From: a candidate division NPL-UPA2 bacterium
GTDB lineage: Bacteria; Bacillota; UBA994
DNA length: 7,926 nucleotides
Reading direction: 5' to 3'
NCBI GenBank assembly: GCA_018725205.1
Contig: QLUB01000086.1
Span: 1 to 7,926 of the forward strand
Shown here: positions 1 through 4,756 of the stretch, one piece after another
Position numbering within the stretch: position 1 is the stretch's first letter
How the letters are laid out: every line of letters begins with the position of its first letter
The notes under the pieces: generated by a model
What the model saw: the letters and a program-made list of their open reading frames with translations, nothing else
What the model was told of the DNA's origin: nothing
The model's database searches: none
Position numbers and translations under genes: made by a program

Positions 1-14
1 ATGTGCTATGTGCT
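1..14. repeat. Heptanucleotide tandem repeat, ATGTGCT x2
   Basis: Two exact copies of ATGTGCT open the window (1-7 and 8-14). The array may continue beyond the left edge. The GTGCT core is shared with the GTGCTCC array at 4668-4688. It belongs with the other 7-bp-period arrays of this window. With two units alone it would be unremarkable. Confidence 0.5.
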
Positions 15-18
15 GACC

Positions 19-102
19 GTCCCCCGTCAACTGTCAACTGTCCCCCGTCAACTGTCAACCGTCAACCGTCAACCGTCAACCGTCAACCGTCAACCGTCAA
101 CC
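19..102. repeat. Heptanucleotide tandem array, GTCAACC type, 12 units
   Basis: Twelve units in strict 7-bp phase. The order is GTCCCCC, GTCAACT, GTCAACT, GTCCCCC, GTCAACT, then seven perfect GTCAACC units (54-102). The clean 3' part and mixed 5' part suggest recent expansion by slippage at the right side. No gene is visible here. The GTCCCCC units echo the CGTCCC loop/arm junction of the dispersed palindrome found elsewhere in the window, which may be coincidence. Confidence 0.95.
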
Positions 103-129
103 GCAAACTACTGAGCATTAAGCGCCTCT

Positions 130-171
130 CACTTCCCACTTCCCACTTCTCACTTCTCACTTCCCACTTGG
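130..171. repeat. Heptanucleotide tandem array, CACTTCY type, 6 units
   Basis: Six units in 7-bp phase: CACTTCC, CACTTCC, CACTTCT, CACTTCT, CACTTCC and CACTTGG. The last unit runs into the -35 element of the rpoE promoter. On the other strand the core is AAGTG, which is also the core of the CAAGTGC array at 6261-6302, so the two arrays may be related and inverted. The 27 bases between this array and the GTCAACC array (103-129) show nothing recognisable. Confidence 0.9.
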
Positions 172-196
172 CATCTCCCTAAGAAATGCATATAAT
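168..196 (+). promoter_or_regulatory. Sigma-A promoter of the rpoE-pyrG operon
   Basis: TTGGCA (168-173, 5 of 6 consensus) is followed by a 17-base spacer and a perfect TATAAT (191-196). Transcription would start near 203, leaving a leader of about 30 nt before rpoE. It is the best promoter match I found in the window. Its -35 hexamer overlaps the last unit of the CACTTCY array, so changes at that array edge could alter promoter strength. Confidence 0.82.
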
Positions 197-215
197 ACTC
201 CAAGACAACCACAGC

Positions 216-222
216 GAGGAGG
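216..222 (+). promoter_or_regulatory. Ribosome binding site deciding the TTG start of rpoE
   Basis: GAGGAGG lies 9 bases before a TTG codon at 232. No ATG or GTG in that frame gives an intact N-terminal domain, because the first internal ATG is at residue 50. The site therefore fixes the TTG start. Confidence 0.85.
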
Positions 223-231
223 CTGTTCTCA

Positions 232-678
232 TTGAATCAATCGGTGCGCAAAACCAAAGAATCCTTCCCCGATATCGCCCTCCGCTTACTGCGCGAGCGC
301 AGGCAAGCCACCCACTACAAGGACCTTATTCAGGCCGTGCTGTCAGAGCGCAGCGACGTTGCCGCCTTGCCTGACCAGATGGCCCATATCCTCACCCAAA
401 TCAACCTCGATGCGCGCTTTGTGCACATGGGCAGGGGCATCTGGGGGCTTAGGGACTGGGCGCCCGCTAACCACAAGTCCACCCCCGTGGTTATCCCCGG
501 GGATTATCTTCCTAAGGCAGGCGACTACCTCTTCGATGAGGAACAAGAGGACGATCTCGATGACGAAAGCGAGCTGATCGTCCCCCTCGACACAGAGGAA
601 GACGAGACTTTTAGCGCTGAAGAAGCGGCGCCGGTAGAAGAGACCGCCGACGAAGCCGAAGACGAACTGGACGGATAA
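232..678 (+). CDS. rpoE: DNA-directed RNA polymerase subunit delta
   Basis: A 148-residue protein with the two-part structure of the delta subunit. An N-terminal HARE-HTH winged-helix domain (about residues 10-78) ends in INLDARFVHMGRGIWGLRDW, the typical closing motif. It is followed by a disordered, strongly acidic tail (about 100-148, rich in Glu and Asp). In Bacillota, delta binds core RNA polymerase, speeds recycling and displaces RNA or DNA through its polyanionic tail. At 148 residues it is somewhat shorter than the roughly 170 of B. subtilis, mainly in the tail. The start is TTG with GAGGAGG 9 bases upstream. pyrG follows after 25 bases, the conserved Bacillota gene order, and the two are probably co-transcribed from the promoter at 168-196. 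The identification rests on domain, tail and synteny together. Confidence 0.94.
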   Translation: MNQSVRKTKESFPDIALRLLRERRQATHYKDLIQAVLSERSDVAALPDQMAHILTQINLDARFVHMGRGIWGLRDWAPANHKSTPVVIPGDYLPKAGDYLFDEEQEDDLDDESELIVPLDTEEDETFSAEEAAPVEETADEAEDELDG

Positions 679-703
679 GCGTTTCACTGCAAGGAGGGGT
701 CGT

Positions 704-2296
704 ATGGCTAAATTCGTGTTTGTCACCGGGGGCGTCGTATCCGGCTTAGGTAAAGGAATCACCGCCGCATCGTTAGGACGGCTGCTCAAAGTGCGAGGCT
801 TAAGCGTTAACGTCCTCAAATTCGACCCCTACATTAACGTCGACCCCGGCACCATGAGCCCGTATCAGCACGGCGAGGTCTTTGTCACTGACGATGGCGC
901 CGAGACCGATCTGGATATCGGCCATTACGAAAGGTACTTGGACATTAATCTATCGAGTCTTAATAACGTCACCGCCGGCCGCATCTATAAGACCGTAATC
1001 GATAAAGAGCGCAAGGGCGACTACCTCGGCGGCACGGTGCAAGTTATCCCTCACATTACCAACGAAATCAAGGAGCGCATGTACCGCCTCGCGCTCGAAA
1101 GCCGGGCGGACGTGGTCATAGTTGAAATCGGTGGCACAGTGGGGGATATCGAGTCACTGCCCTTCCTTGATGCCATTCGTCAAATGCGCATTGAAGTTGG
1201 GCGCCAGAACGTACTCTACATGCATGTCACTTTAGTGCCGCAGCTTAGTATCGGCGGTGAGCTTAAGACCAAGCCCACACAGCACAGCGTCAAGGAATTG
1301 CGCAGTATCGGTATCCGTGCCGACGTCTTGGTCTGCCGCACCAGCGCGCCGCTTTCCGTTGAACTTAAGGCCAAGATCGCGCTGCTCTGCGATATCGACC
1401 CTGCCGCCATCATGGAGAACTTAGACGTTCCCTCCATCTACGAAGTACCCCTGCGCTTAGCAGATCAGCGCTTGGATGAGTTGGTTATCGAGCGGTTGCA
1501 GCTCACAGCGGGCGCGCCCGACCTCCTGGGATGGCGAGAGCTGGTTGCGGGCATTAACAGCTTAAGCAACAGGCTGCGCATTGCTGTTGTCGGCAAATAC
1601 GTGGCCTTGCACGACGCCTACCTGAGCGTGGCCGAGGCACTCTACCACGCAGGCTTTGCTCACTCCGCCAAGGTTGACATCGTTTGGGTTAACTCCGAGG
1701 ATATCGAAAAGGGGGGCGCAGCGCTGCACCTAGCTGGCGTTGACGGCGTCGTCGTACCGGGCGGATTTGGCGGGCGGGGTATTCTTGGGAAAATAATGGC
1801 CGTAAACTACGCTCGCACCAACCGCATCCCCTTCCTTGGGTTGTGCCTCGGCATGCAGACAATGGTGATTGAGTTTTCGCGCTCTGTGTGTGGCTTAGCA
1901 GATGCCGACAGCGCCGAGTTTAGGGATTGCCTCTATCCCGTAATCGATTTATTGCCCGAGCAAAAGAACCTAGACAATCTTGGCGGCACCATGCGCCTAG
2001 GGGCGTACCCCTGCAAGCTCCAGAAGGGCACAAAAGCCTACGCCGCCTACGGCCAAGAGCTTATCGACGAGCGGCACCGCCATCGCTACGAGTTTAACAA
2101 TCTATACCGCGAGCAGCTCACCCAAGCCGGGCTGGTCATTTCGGGCACCTCGCCTGATGGCCGCTTAGTGGAAATAGTCGAGGACCCCAGTCACCCCTTC
2201 TTTGTCGGCGTGCAGTTCCATCCCGAGTTTAAGTCCCGCCCCAACCGTCCCCACCCCCTTTTCCGCGACCTCATCGCCGCCTCCCTGAAGCAGTAG
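704..2296 (+). CDS. pyrG: CTP synthase (glutamine-hydrolysing)
   Basis: Converts UTP to CTP with ATP and glutamine, the last step of pyrimidine nucleotide synthesis, in the cytoplasm. The 530 residues match the usual length. The N-terminal amidoligase domain (about 1-265) has the P-loop GGVVSGLGKG with Lys17, the KFDPYINVDPGTMSPYQHGE motif, DIGHYERY near 71 and EIGGTVGDIES with Glu141. The class I glutamine amidotransferase domain (about 291-530) has an oxyanion-hole GGFGGRG, the nucleophile in PFLGLCLGMQ (Cys381), and His506 and Glu508 in GVQFHPEF, so the catalytic triad is intact. The ATG at 704 is preceded by AAGGAGGGG (691-699). The short gap to rpoE leaves no room for the leader attenuator that controls pyrG by reiterative transcription in B. 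subtilis. The last codons and the stop (TAG, 2294-2296) lie inside a copy of the dispersed palindrome. Confidence 0.99.
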   Translation: MAKFVFVTGGVVSGLGKGITAASLGRLLKVRGLSVNVLKFDPYINVDPGTMSPYQHGEVFVTDDGAETDLDIGHYERYLDINLSSLNNVTAGRIYKTVIDKERKGDYLGGTVQVIPHITNEIKERMYRLALESRADVVIVEIGGTVGDIESLPFLDAIRQMRIEVGRQNVLYMHVTLVPQLSIGGELKTKPTQHSVKELRSIGIRADVLVCRTSAPLSVELKAKIALLCDIDPAAIMENLDVPSIYEVPLRLADQRLDELVIERLQLTAGAPDLLGWRELVAGINSLSNRLRIAVVGKYVALHDAYLSVAEALYHAGFAHSAKVDIVWVNSEDIEKGGAALHLAGVDGVVVPGGFGGRGILGKIMAVNYARTNRIPFLGLCLGMQTMVIEFSRSVCGLADADSAEFRDCLYPVIDLLPEQKNLDNLGGTMRLGAYPCKLQKGTKAYAAYGQELIDERHRHRYEFNNLYREQLTQAGLVISGTSPDGRLVEIVEDPSHPFFVGVQFHPEFKSRPNRPHPLFRDLIAASLKQ

Positions 2297-2317
2297 GGAC
2301 GGAGCCTTTTGCTTCAC
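2285..2317. repeat. Dispersed palindromic repeat, copy A
   Basis: The left arm CTGAAGCAGTAGG (2285-2297), loop GACGGAG (2298-2304) and right arm CCTTTTGCTTCAC (2305-2317) match the 33-bp consensus seen perfectly at 6320-6352. The right arm and loop are exact and the left arm has three differences. As RNA, 11 of 13 arm positions can still pair (ten Watson-Crick, one G-U). The copy covers the last three sense codons and stop of pyrG and ends one base before the ATG at 2318. Its loop holds a GGAG that resembles a Shine-Dalgarno core. Confidence 0.88.
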
Positions 2318-2956
2318 ATGTCTCACTACTACACCCCAAACCCTACGAGCGAGCACGACATTAAGCAAGTCCAGGCCACCCTGCGCGGACTGAAACTCCG
2401 CTTTTTCACGGACTCCGGCGTATTCTCTAAAGACGGCGTCGACTACGGCACGCAGACCCTCATCGCCGCGATGAGCATCCCCCAAGGTGCCGCCGTGCTC
2501 GACATGGGTTGCGGCTACGGCCCGCTCGGCATCACAGCCGCCCTCGTCAGCTCAATCGACAGCGTGACCTTTGCCGATGTTAACGCGCGCGCCCTCGACC
2601 TTGCCGCCAAGAACTGCGCGGCAAACGGCGTGACCAATGCCCGTTTTGTCCTAACCAACGGCTTCACCGCCCTTGACCAAAGCAAGTTCGACTGCATACT
2701 GCTAAACCCACCCATCCGCGCCGGCAAGAGCGTAGTTTTCGCCATGTATCGTGGTGCTGCTGCGCACCTTTGCCCAAGCGGCAGCCTGTGGGTAGTAATC
2801 CAAAAGAAACAAGGCGCTCCTTCAACAGCGAAGGAGCTCGCTTTGCTTTTTTCCGCCGTGCACATTCGCGCGCGCGACAAAGGCTACTACGTCTATGAAG
2901 CAAAAGGTGAAGCAAAAGGGACGGAGCCTATTGCTTCACAGCCGCCAAACTGCTAG
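2318..2956 (+). CDS. Class I SAM-dependent methyltransferase, RsmC/YbxB-like
   Basis: Probably methylates a guanine of 16S rRNA, as RsmC does at G1207. That activity is known for the family and not shown here. The MTS-type Rossmann domain has SAM motif I VLDMGCGYGPLG (60-71), the acidic strand-2 motif ADVNARALD (86-94) and the base-methyltransferase motif ILLNPPIRAGK (127-137). The following SGSLWVVIQKKQGAPS and GYYVYEAK match my recollection of B. subtilis YbxB closely. I chose ATG 2318 over an in-frame TTG at 2309, because family members begin with a MS.HYY pattern and the TTG lies in the repeat arm. From 2318 the protein has 212 residues. Relatives stop soon after GYYxxxAK, and here about 18 extra residues (from Glu194) are encoded largely by repeat copy B. 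The Shine-Dalgarno is poor: GGAG at 2301-2304 is 13 bases away, in the loop of copy A, so translation may depend on pyrG or on hairpin folding. Confidence 0.93.
   Translation: MSHYYTPNPTSEHDIKQVQATLRGLKLRFFTDSGVFSKDGVDYGTQTLIAAMSIPQGAAVLDMGCGYGPLGITAALVSSIDSVTFADVNARALDLAAKNCAANGVTNARFVLTNGFTALDQSKFDCILLNPPIRAGKSVVFAMYRGAAAHLCPSGSLWVVIQKKQGAPSTAKELALLFSAVHIRARDKGYYVYEAKGEAKGTEPIASQPPNC
2897..2939. repeat. Dispersed palindromic repeat, copy B (arm duplicated)
   Basis: The core palindrome is GTGAAGCAAAAGG (2907-2919), loop GACGGAG (2920-2926) and CCTATTGCTTCAC (2927-2939), with one arm mismatch. An extra direct copy of the left arm, GAAGCAAAAGG (2897-2907), precedes it. It has the same orientation as copy A and is inverted relative to copies C and D. 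It lies in frame inside the 3' end of the methyltransferase gene and just upstream of the transposase gene. Confidence 0.9.
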
Positions 2957-2959
2957 AAT
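2931..2959 (+). promoter_or_regulatory. Possible promoter of the transposase gene
   Basis: An extended -10 box TGCTAGAAT (TAGAAT at 2954-2959) has TTGCTT (2931-2936) 17 bases upstream. The -35 match is weak (3 of 6), and the extended -10 partly compensates. The -35 lies within the right arm of repeat copy B, and the -10 overlaps the TAG stop of the methyltransferase gene. Transcription would start near 2966, about 38 nt before the transposase ATG. Confidence 0.42.
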
Positions 2960-2987
2960 CAAGAAACAAGAGGCAAGATTCAAAAGA
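2960..2987. repeat. Degenerate heptanucleotide array, CAAGNNN type
   Basis: Four units in 7-bp phase: CAAGAAA, CAAGAGG, CAAGATT and CAAAAGA. The units share only CAA(G/A), so this could be chance. It is listed because the same 7-bp period occurs in most other intergenic gaps of the window. Confidence 0.4.
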
Positions 2988-3003
2988 GCAGGGAGGCGAG
3001 CAT

Positions 3004-3789
3004 ATGCCTAGGCAAGCGCGCGAGGTTAGCCCCACCGGGTACTACCATGTCATGATGCGCGGCATCAATCGCGACTTTATCTATCAGTCAAACGGAGAAA
3101 AAGCCTATTTCGTCAGAACCCTAAAAAAGGCGGCCGAGCTAAGCATCGCCGCCTACTGCGTGATGGACAATCATGTTCACCTCGTACTTCAGGCTGAGCC
3201 AGACGCGCTTATGCACGCCATACGCGCGCTCAACCTGAAATACGCCATGTGGTACAACTCGCTCCACGACCGAGTAGGCCACGTGTTTCAGAACCGCTAC
3301 AGGAGCGAAATCATTGCGAGCGAAGCGCACTTGCTACACGTCATCCGCTATATACACAACAACCCCGTAAAGGCGGGCCTAGCTCACGACGCCAAGCAGT
3401 ACACATGGAGTAGCTTCCGCGAGTATCTTGGTAATCTCGATGTCGTTGCCCCCGCGCAGCAGCTGTTCGTCCTAGGCCTAGTCTCAAGGGGGCTAGAAGG
3501 GTTCACCGCGTTTCACGGCGAACCAGACCCACACGAGTACTTGGACACAGATGAGGATGTCGCGCGGCAAAGAACAAACCACGCTCAAGCTGTAATCGAG
3601 GATTACTGCAGAGCTCACGGCATCGTCGACCGCTCTTCTCTAAAGCGGTACCCCGAGCACATGTGTGGTCTAATCGCCGAGCTGATACAGCGCACCCTGC
3701 TCAGCCATCGCAAGATAGCAGCTTTGCTAGAGGTCAGTGCTAACATTGTCCATCGCGCCAGTTTGGCGCAGCAGGAGCAGGGGCATTAG
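3004..3789 (+). CDS. REP-associated tyrosine transposase (RAYT, Y1/HUH family)
   Basis: A 261-residue protein of the IS200/IS605-related TnpA_REP family. These single-strand DNA nucleases cut and join at palindromic REP hairpins through a 5'-phosphotyrosine. The N-terminal Y1 domain (about 1-145) opens with the family motif REVSPTGYYHVMMRGINR. The metal-binding HUH motif is NHVHLVL (His57, His59), GHVFQNRYRS is at 92-101, and the likely catalytic tyrosine is Tyr116 in RYIHNNPVKAG. All key residues are present, so the enzyme may be active. The C-terminal part (about 185-261) is an extra domain. Its end (LIQRTLLSHRKIAALLEVSANIVHRA) reads as a helix-turn-helix, probably for repeat recognition. 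The ATG has GGGAGG (2991-2996) 7 bases upstream. There are no neighbouring transposon genes and no conventional IS ends, but inverted copies of the palindrome flank it, as expected for a RAYT. Confidence 0.94.
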   Translation: MPRQAREVSPTGYYHVMMRGINRDFIYQSNGEKAYFVRTLKKAAELSIAAYCVMDNHVHLVLQAEPDALMHAIRALNLKYAMWYNSLHDRVGHVFQNRYRSEIIASEAHLLHVIRYIHNNPVKAGLAHDAKQYTWSSFREYLGNLDVVAPAQQLFVLGLVSRGLEGFTAFHGEPDPHEYLDTDEDVARQRTNHAQAVIEDYCRAHGIVDRSSLKRYPEHMCGLIAELIQRTLLSHRKIAALLEVSANIVHRASLAQQEQGH

Positions 3790-3825
3790 CGAGGGCAGCA
3801 CAGGAATAGGAAGGGTCAGGAATGT

Positions 3826-3886
3826 CAAAGTGAAGCAAAAGGCTCCGTCCCTTTTGCTTCCCTTTTGCTTCTTTTGTTTCACTTTG
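3826..3886. repeat. Dispersed palindromic repeat, copy C (arm amplified); possible bidirectional terminator
   Basis: An outer inverted repeat, CAAAGTGAAGCAAAAG (3826-3841) and CTTTTGTTTCACTTTG (3871-3886), differs at one position. Inside, GAAGCAAAAGG (3832-3842), loop CTCCGTC (3843-3849) and CCTTTTGCTTC (3850-3860) form the standard hairpin. The right arm then repeats as CCTTTTGCTTC (3861-3871) and CTTTTGTTTCA (3871-3881). It lies between the convergent transposase and SagB-type genes and contains the SagB stop codon. A strong hairpin here could end transcription from both sides, though no clean U-tract follows it. The 36 bases before it (3790-3825) show nothing clear. Confidence 0.9.
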
Positions 3887-4625
3887 TGCCGACGGCGGCG
3901 GCGTAAACCACGAACTGCTCTTTGCCGTCAAGTCCAAGCAAAGCGTTTAGCGCGTCGTCGTGATACGCGCCGACCGCACACATCCCTGCACCAATGGCCT
4001 CGCAGGCTAGGTGCAGGTTTTGGCATACATGGCCCGCGTCAAGCAAGATGTATCTATACGCCCGCTCGCTGTACCGCCACTCAGCGCGGTAGATATCCGC
4101 CGCCCAAAAGAAGCTCACCGCCGCATCTCCCACAAAAGGCTGCTCATAGCACGCATCCGACAATTTTTCGCCCCAACCTGCGCTAGTGTCCAGCTGCACC
4201 AGCTGATGCCCAATCGCCTTATACCTGTAAATTCCCGGAACTAAGCCCTCTACCCTATGCACCCACAAGTAAGTCTCAAGCGGATGGCGGGACCCAGCCG
4301 AAGGCACGGTGCGAAGTGTCGCCGGGCGGCTGGTTACACGCTTAACGCCCTGTGTGGTCCAGAGCAAGTAGGTAAGCTCTTTGAGCGTTATCCAACCATC
4401 TGTGAACTTGCGCGTGCTTTTGCGGTTCTCAATTGCCACGAGCAAATCAATCGGCGGTATCGCCAGCTCCTCGGGGGCCGGTAACTCAATCACCAACTTG
4501 TCCGCCTCAATCTCCCGGTCTAACGGCGGCTGCGGCAGCTCCTTTTCCTGGTCAGATGCTACACTGTACCGGTACTTCGATTTTTCGATAAACTCCTGGC
4601 CTATCGTGCTTTTGAATTTGTCCAT
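3879..4625 (-). CDS. SagB/ThcOx-family FMN-dependent dehydrogenase (nitroreductase fold)
   Basis: A 248-residue SagB-type oxidoreductase. Family members bind FMN, and in azole-peptide (TOMM) clusters they oxidise thiazolines or oxazolines to azoles; many stand-alone members have no known substrate. Visible hallmarks are the flavin-contact motif ENRKSTRKF (66-74), RTVPSAGSRHPLETYL (105-120, the SagB signature PSAG..HPLE), IYRYK (132-136), the helix YRYILLDAGHVCQNLHLAC (190-208), GAGMCAVGAY (212-221) and the C-terminal YAAAVG. The ATG is preceded by a full AAGGAGGTG (4631-4639 on the opposite strand, 5 bases away). No cyclodehydratase, E1-like protein or precursor peptide is visible nearby, so an azole role cannot be inferred. 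It lies 126 bases downstream of the S41 protease gene on the same strand and may share its transcript. Its last codon and TGA stop are formed by the outer end of repeat copy C. Confidence 0.93.
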   Translation of the reverse strand: MDKFKSTIGQEFIEKSKYRYSVASDQEKELPQPPLDREIEADKLVIELPAPEELAIPPIDLLVAIENRKSTRKFTDGWITLKELTYLLWTTQGVKRVTSRPATLRTVPSAGSRHPLETYLWVHRVEGLVPGIYRYKAIGHQLVQLDTSAGWGEKLSDACYEQPFVGDAAVSFFWAADIYRAEWRYSERAYRYILLDAGHVCQNLHLACEAIGAGMCAVGAYHDDALNALLGLDGKEQFVVYAAAVGTK

Positions 4626-4667
4626 GGCGACACCTCCTTGTATTCGTCACTGGTCGCCCGAGGAGAC

Positions 4668-4688
4668 GTGCTCCGTGCTCCGTGCTCC
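4668..4688. repeat. Heptanucleotide tandem repeat, GTGCTCC x3
   Basis: Three exact GTGCTCC units in the gap between the SagB-type and S41 genes, shortly upstream of the SagB ribosome binding site. The unit shares the GTGCT core with the ATGTGCT repeat at 1-14. No convincing minus-strand promoter was found between here and the SagB start. Confidence 0.8.
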
Positions 4689-4691
4689 GTA

Positions 4692-4712
4692 GCGGAAAGC
4701 CGAAAGCGGACA
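4692..4712. repeat. Heptanucleotide tandem repeat, GCGGAAA type, 3 units
   Basis: GCGGAAA, GCCGAAA and GCGGACA follow each other in 7-bp phase, three bases after the GTGCTCC array. The unit sequence differs completely from the neighbouring arrays, but the period is the same. Confidence 0.65.
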
Positions 4713-4721
4713 GCCACTACC

Positions 4722-4756
4722 ACCTCAAGCCTCACACCTAACGCCTAACGCCTAGC
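4722..4756. repeat. Heptanucleotide tandem repeat, RCCTMAN type, 5 units
   Basis: ACCTCAA, GCCTCAC, ACCTAAC, GCCTAAC and GCCTAGC run in 7-bp phase. The last unit overlaps the 3' end of the S41 protease gene, whose TAG stop (minus strand, 4752-4754) is part of the repeat unit. The array may therefore have started in, or grown into, the end of the coding sequence. Confidence 0.72.

Larger units (their letters stand above)
2897..3886 (+). mobile_element. Putative RAYT cassette bounded by inverted palindromic repeats
   Basis: A single transposase gene (3004-3789) is flanked by copy B on the left and copy C on the right. The two copies are in opposite orientations, and both carry extra arm copies on their outward side. 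The copies outside this interval (A and D) have single arms. This arrangement looks like the ends of a mobile unit or of an immobile RAYT locus surrounded by its repeats, as in REP/RAYT loci of Gammaproteobacteria. I see no obvious target-site duplication. Whether the interval moves as one piece is inference. Confidence 0.42.

Noticed and set aside
19..102. CRISPR-like repeat block
   Set aside because: The units are 7 bp and directly adjoining, with no unique spacers and no cas genes. It is a simple tandem array.
679..703. pyrG leader attenuator of the B. subtilis type
   Set aside because: Only 25 bases separate rpoE and pyrG. There is no hairpin with U-tract and no separate promoter, so this regulation is not supported here.
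343..819. Minus-strand open frame of 158 codons across rpoE and the start of pyrG
   Set aside because: It is antisense to two well-supported genes and has no recognisable motifs or ribosome binding site.
2297..2320. TTG at 2309 as start of the methyltransferase
   Set aside because: It would leave only 4 bases after GGAG and add residues from the repeat arm. The family N-terminus fits the ATG at 2318 better.
3737..4186. Plus-strand open frame of 149 codons overlapping the end of the transposase gene
   Set aside because: It runs antisense to the clear SagB-type gene, its product is rich in Arg, Pro and Lys without domain motifs, and it crosses repeat copy C. It is a shadow frame.
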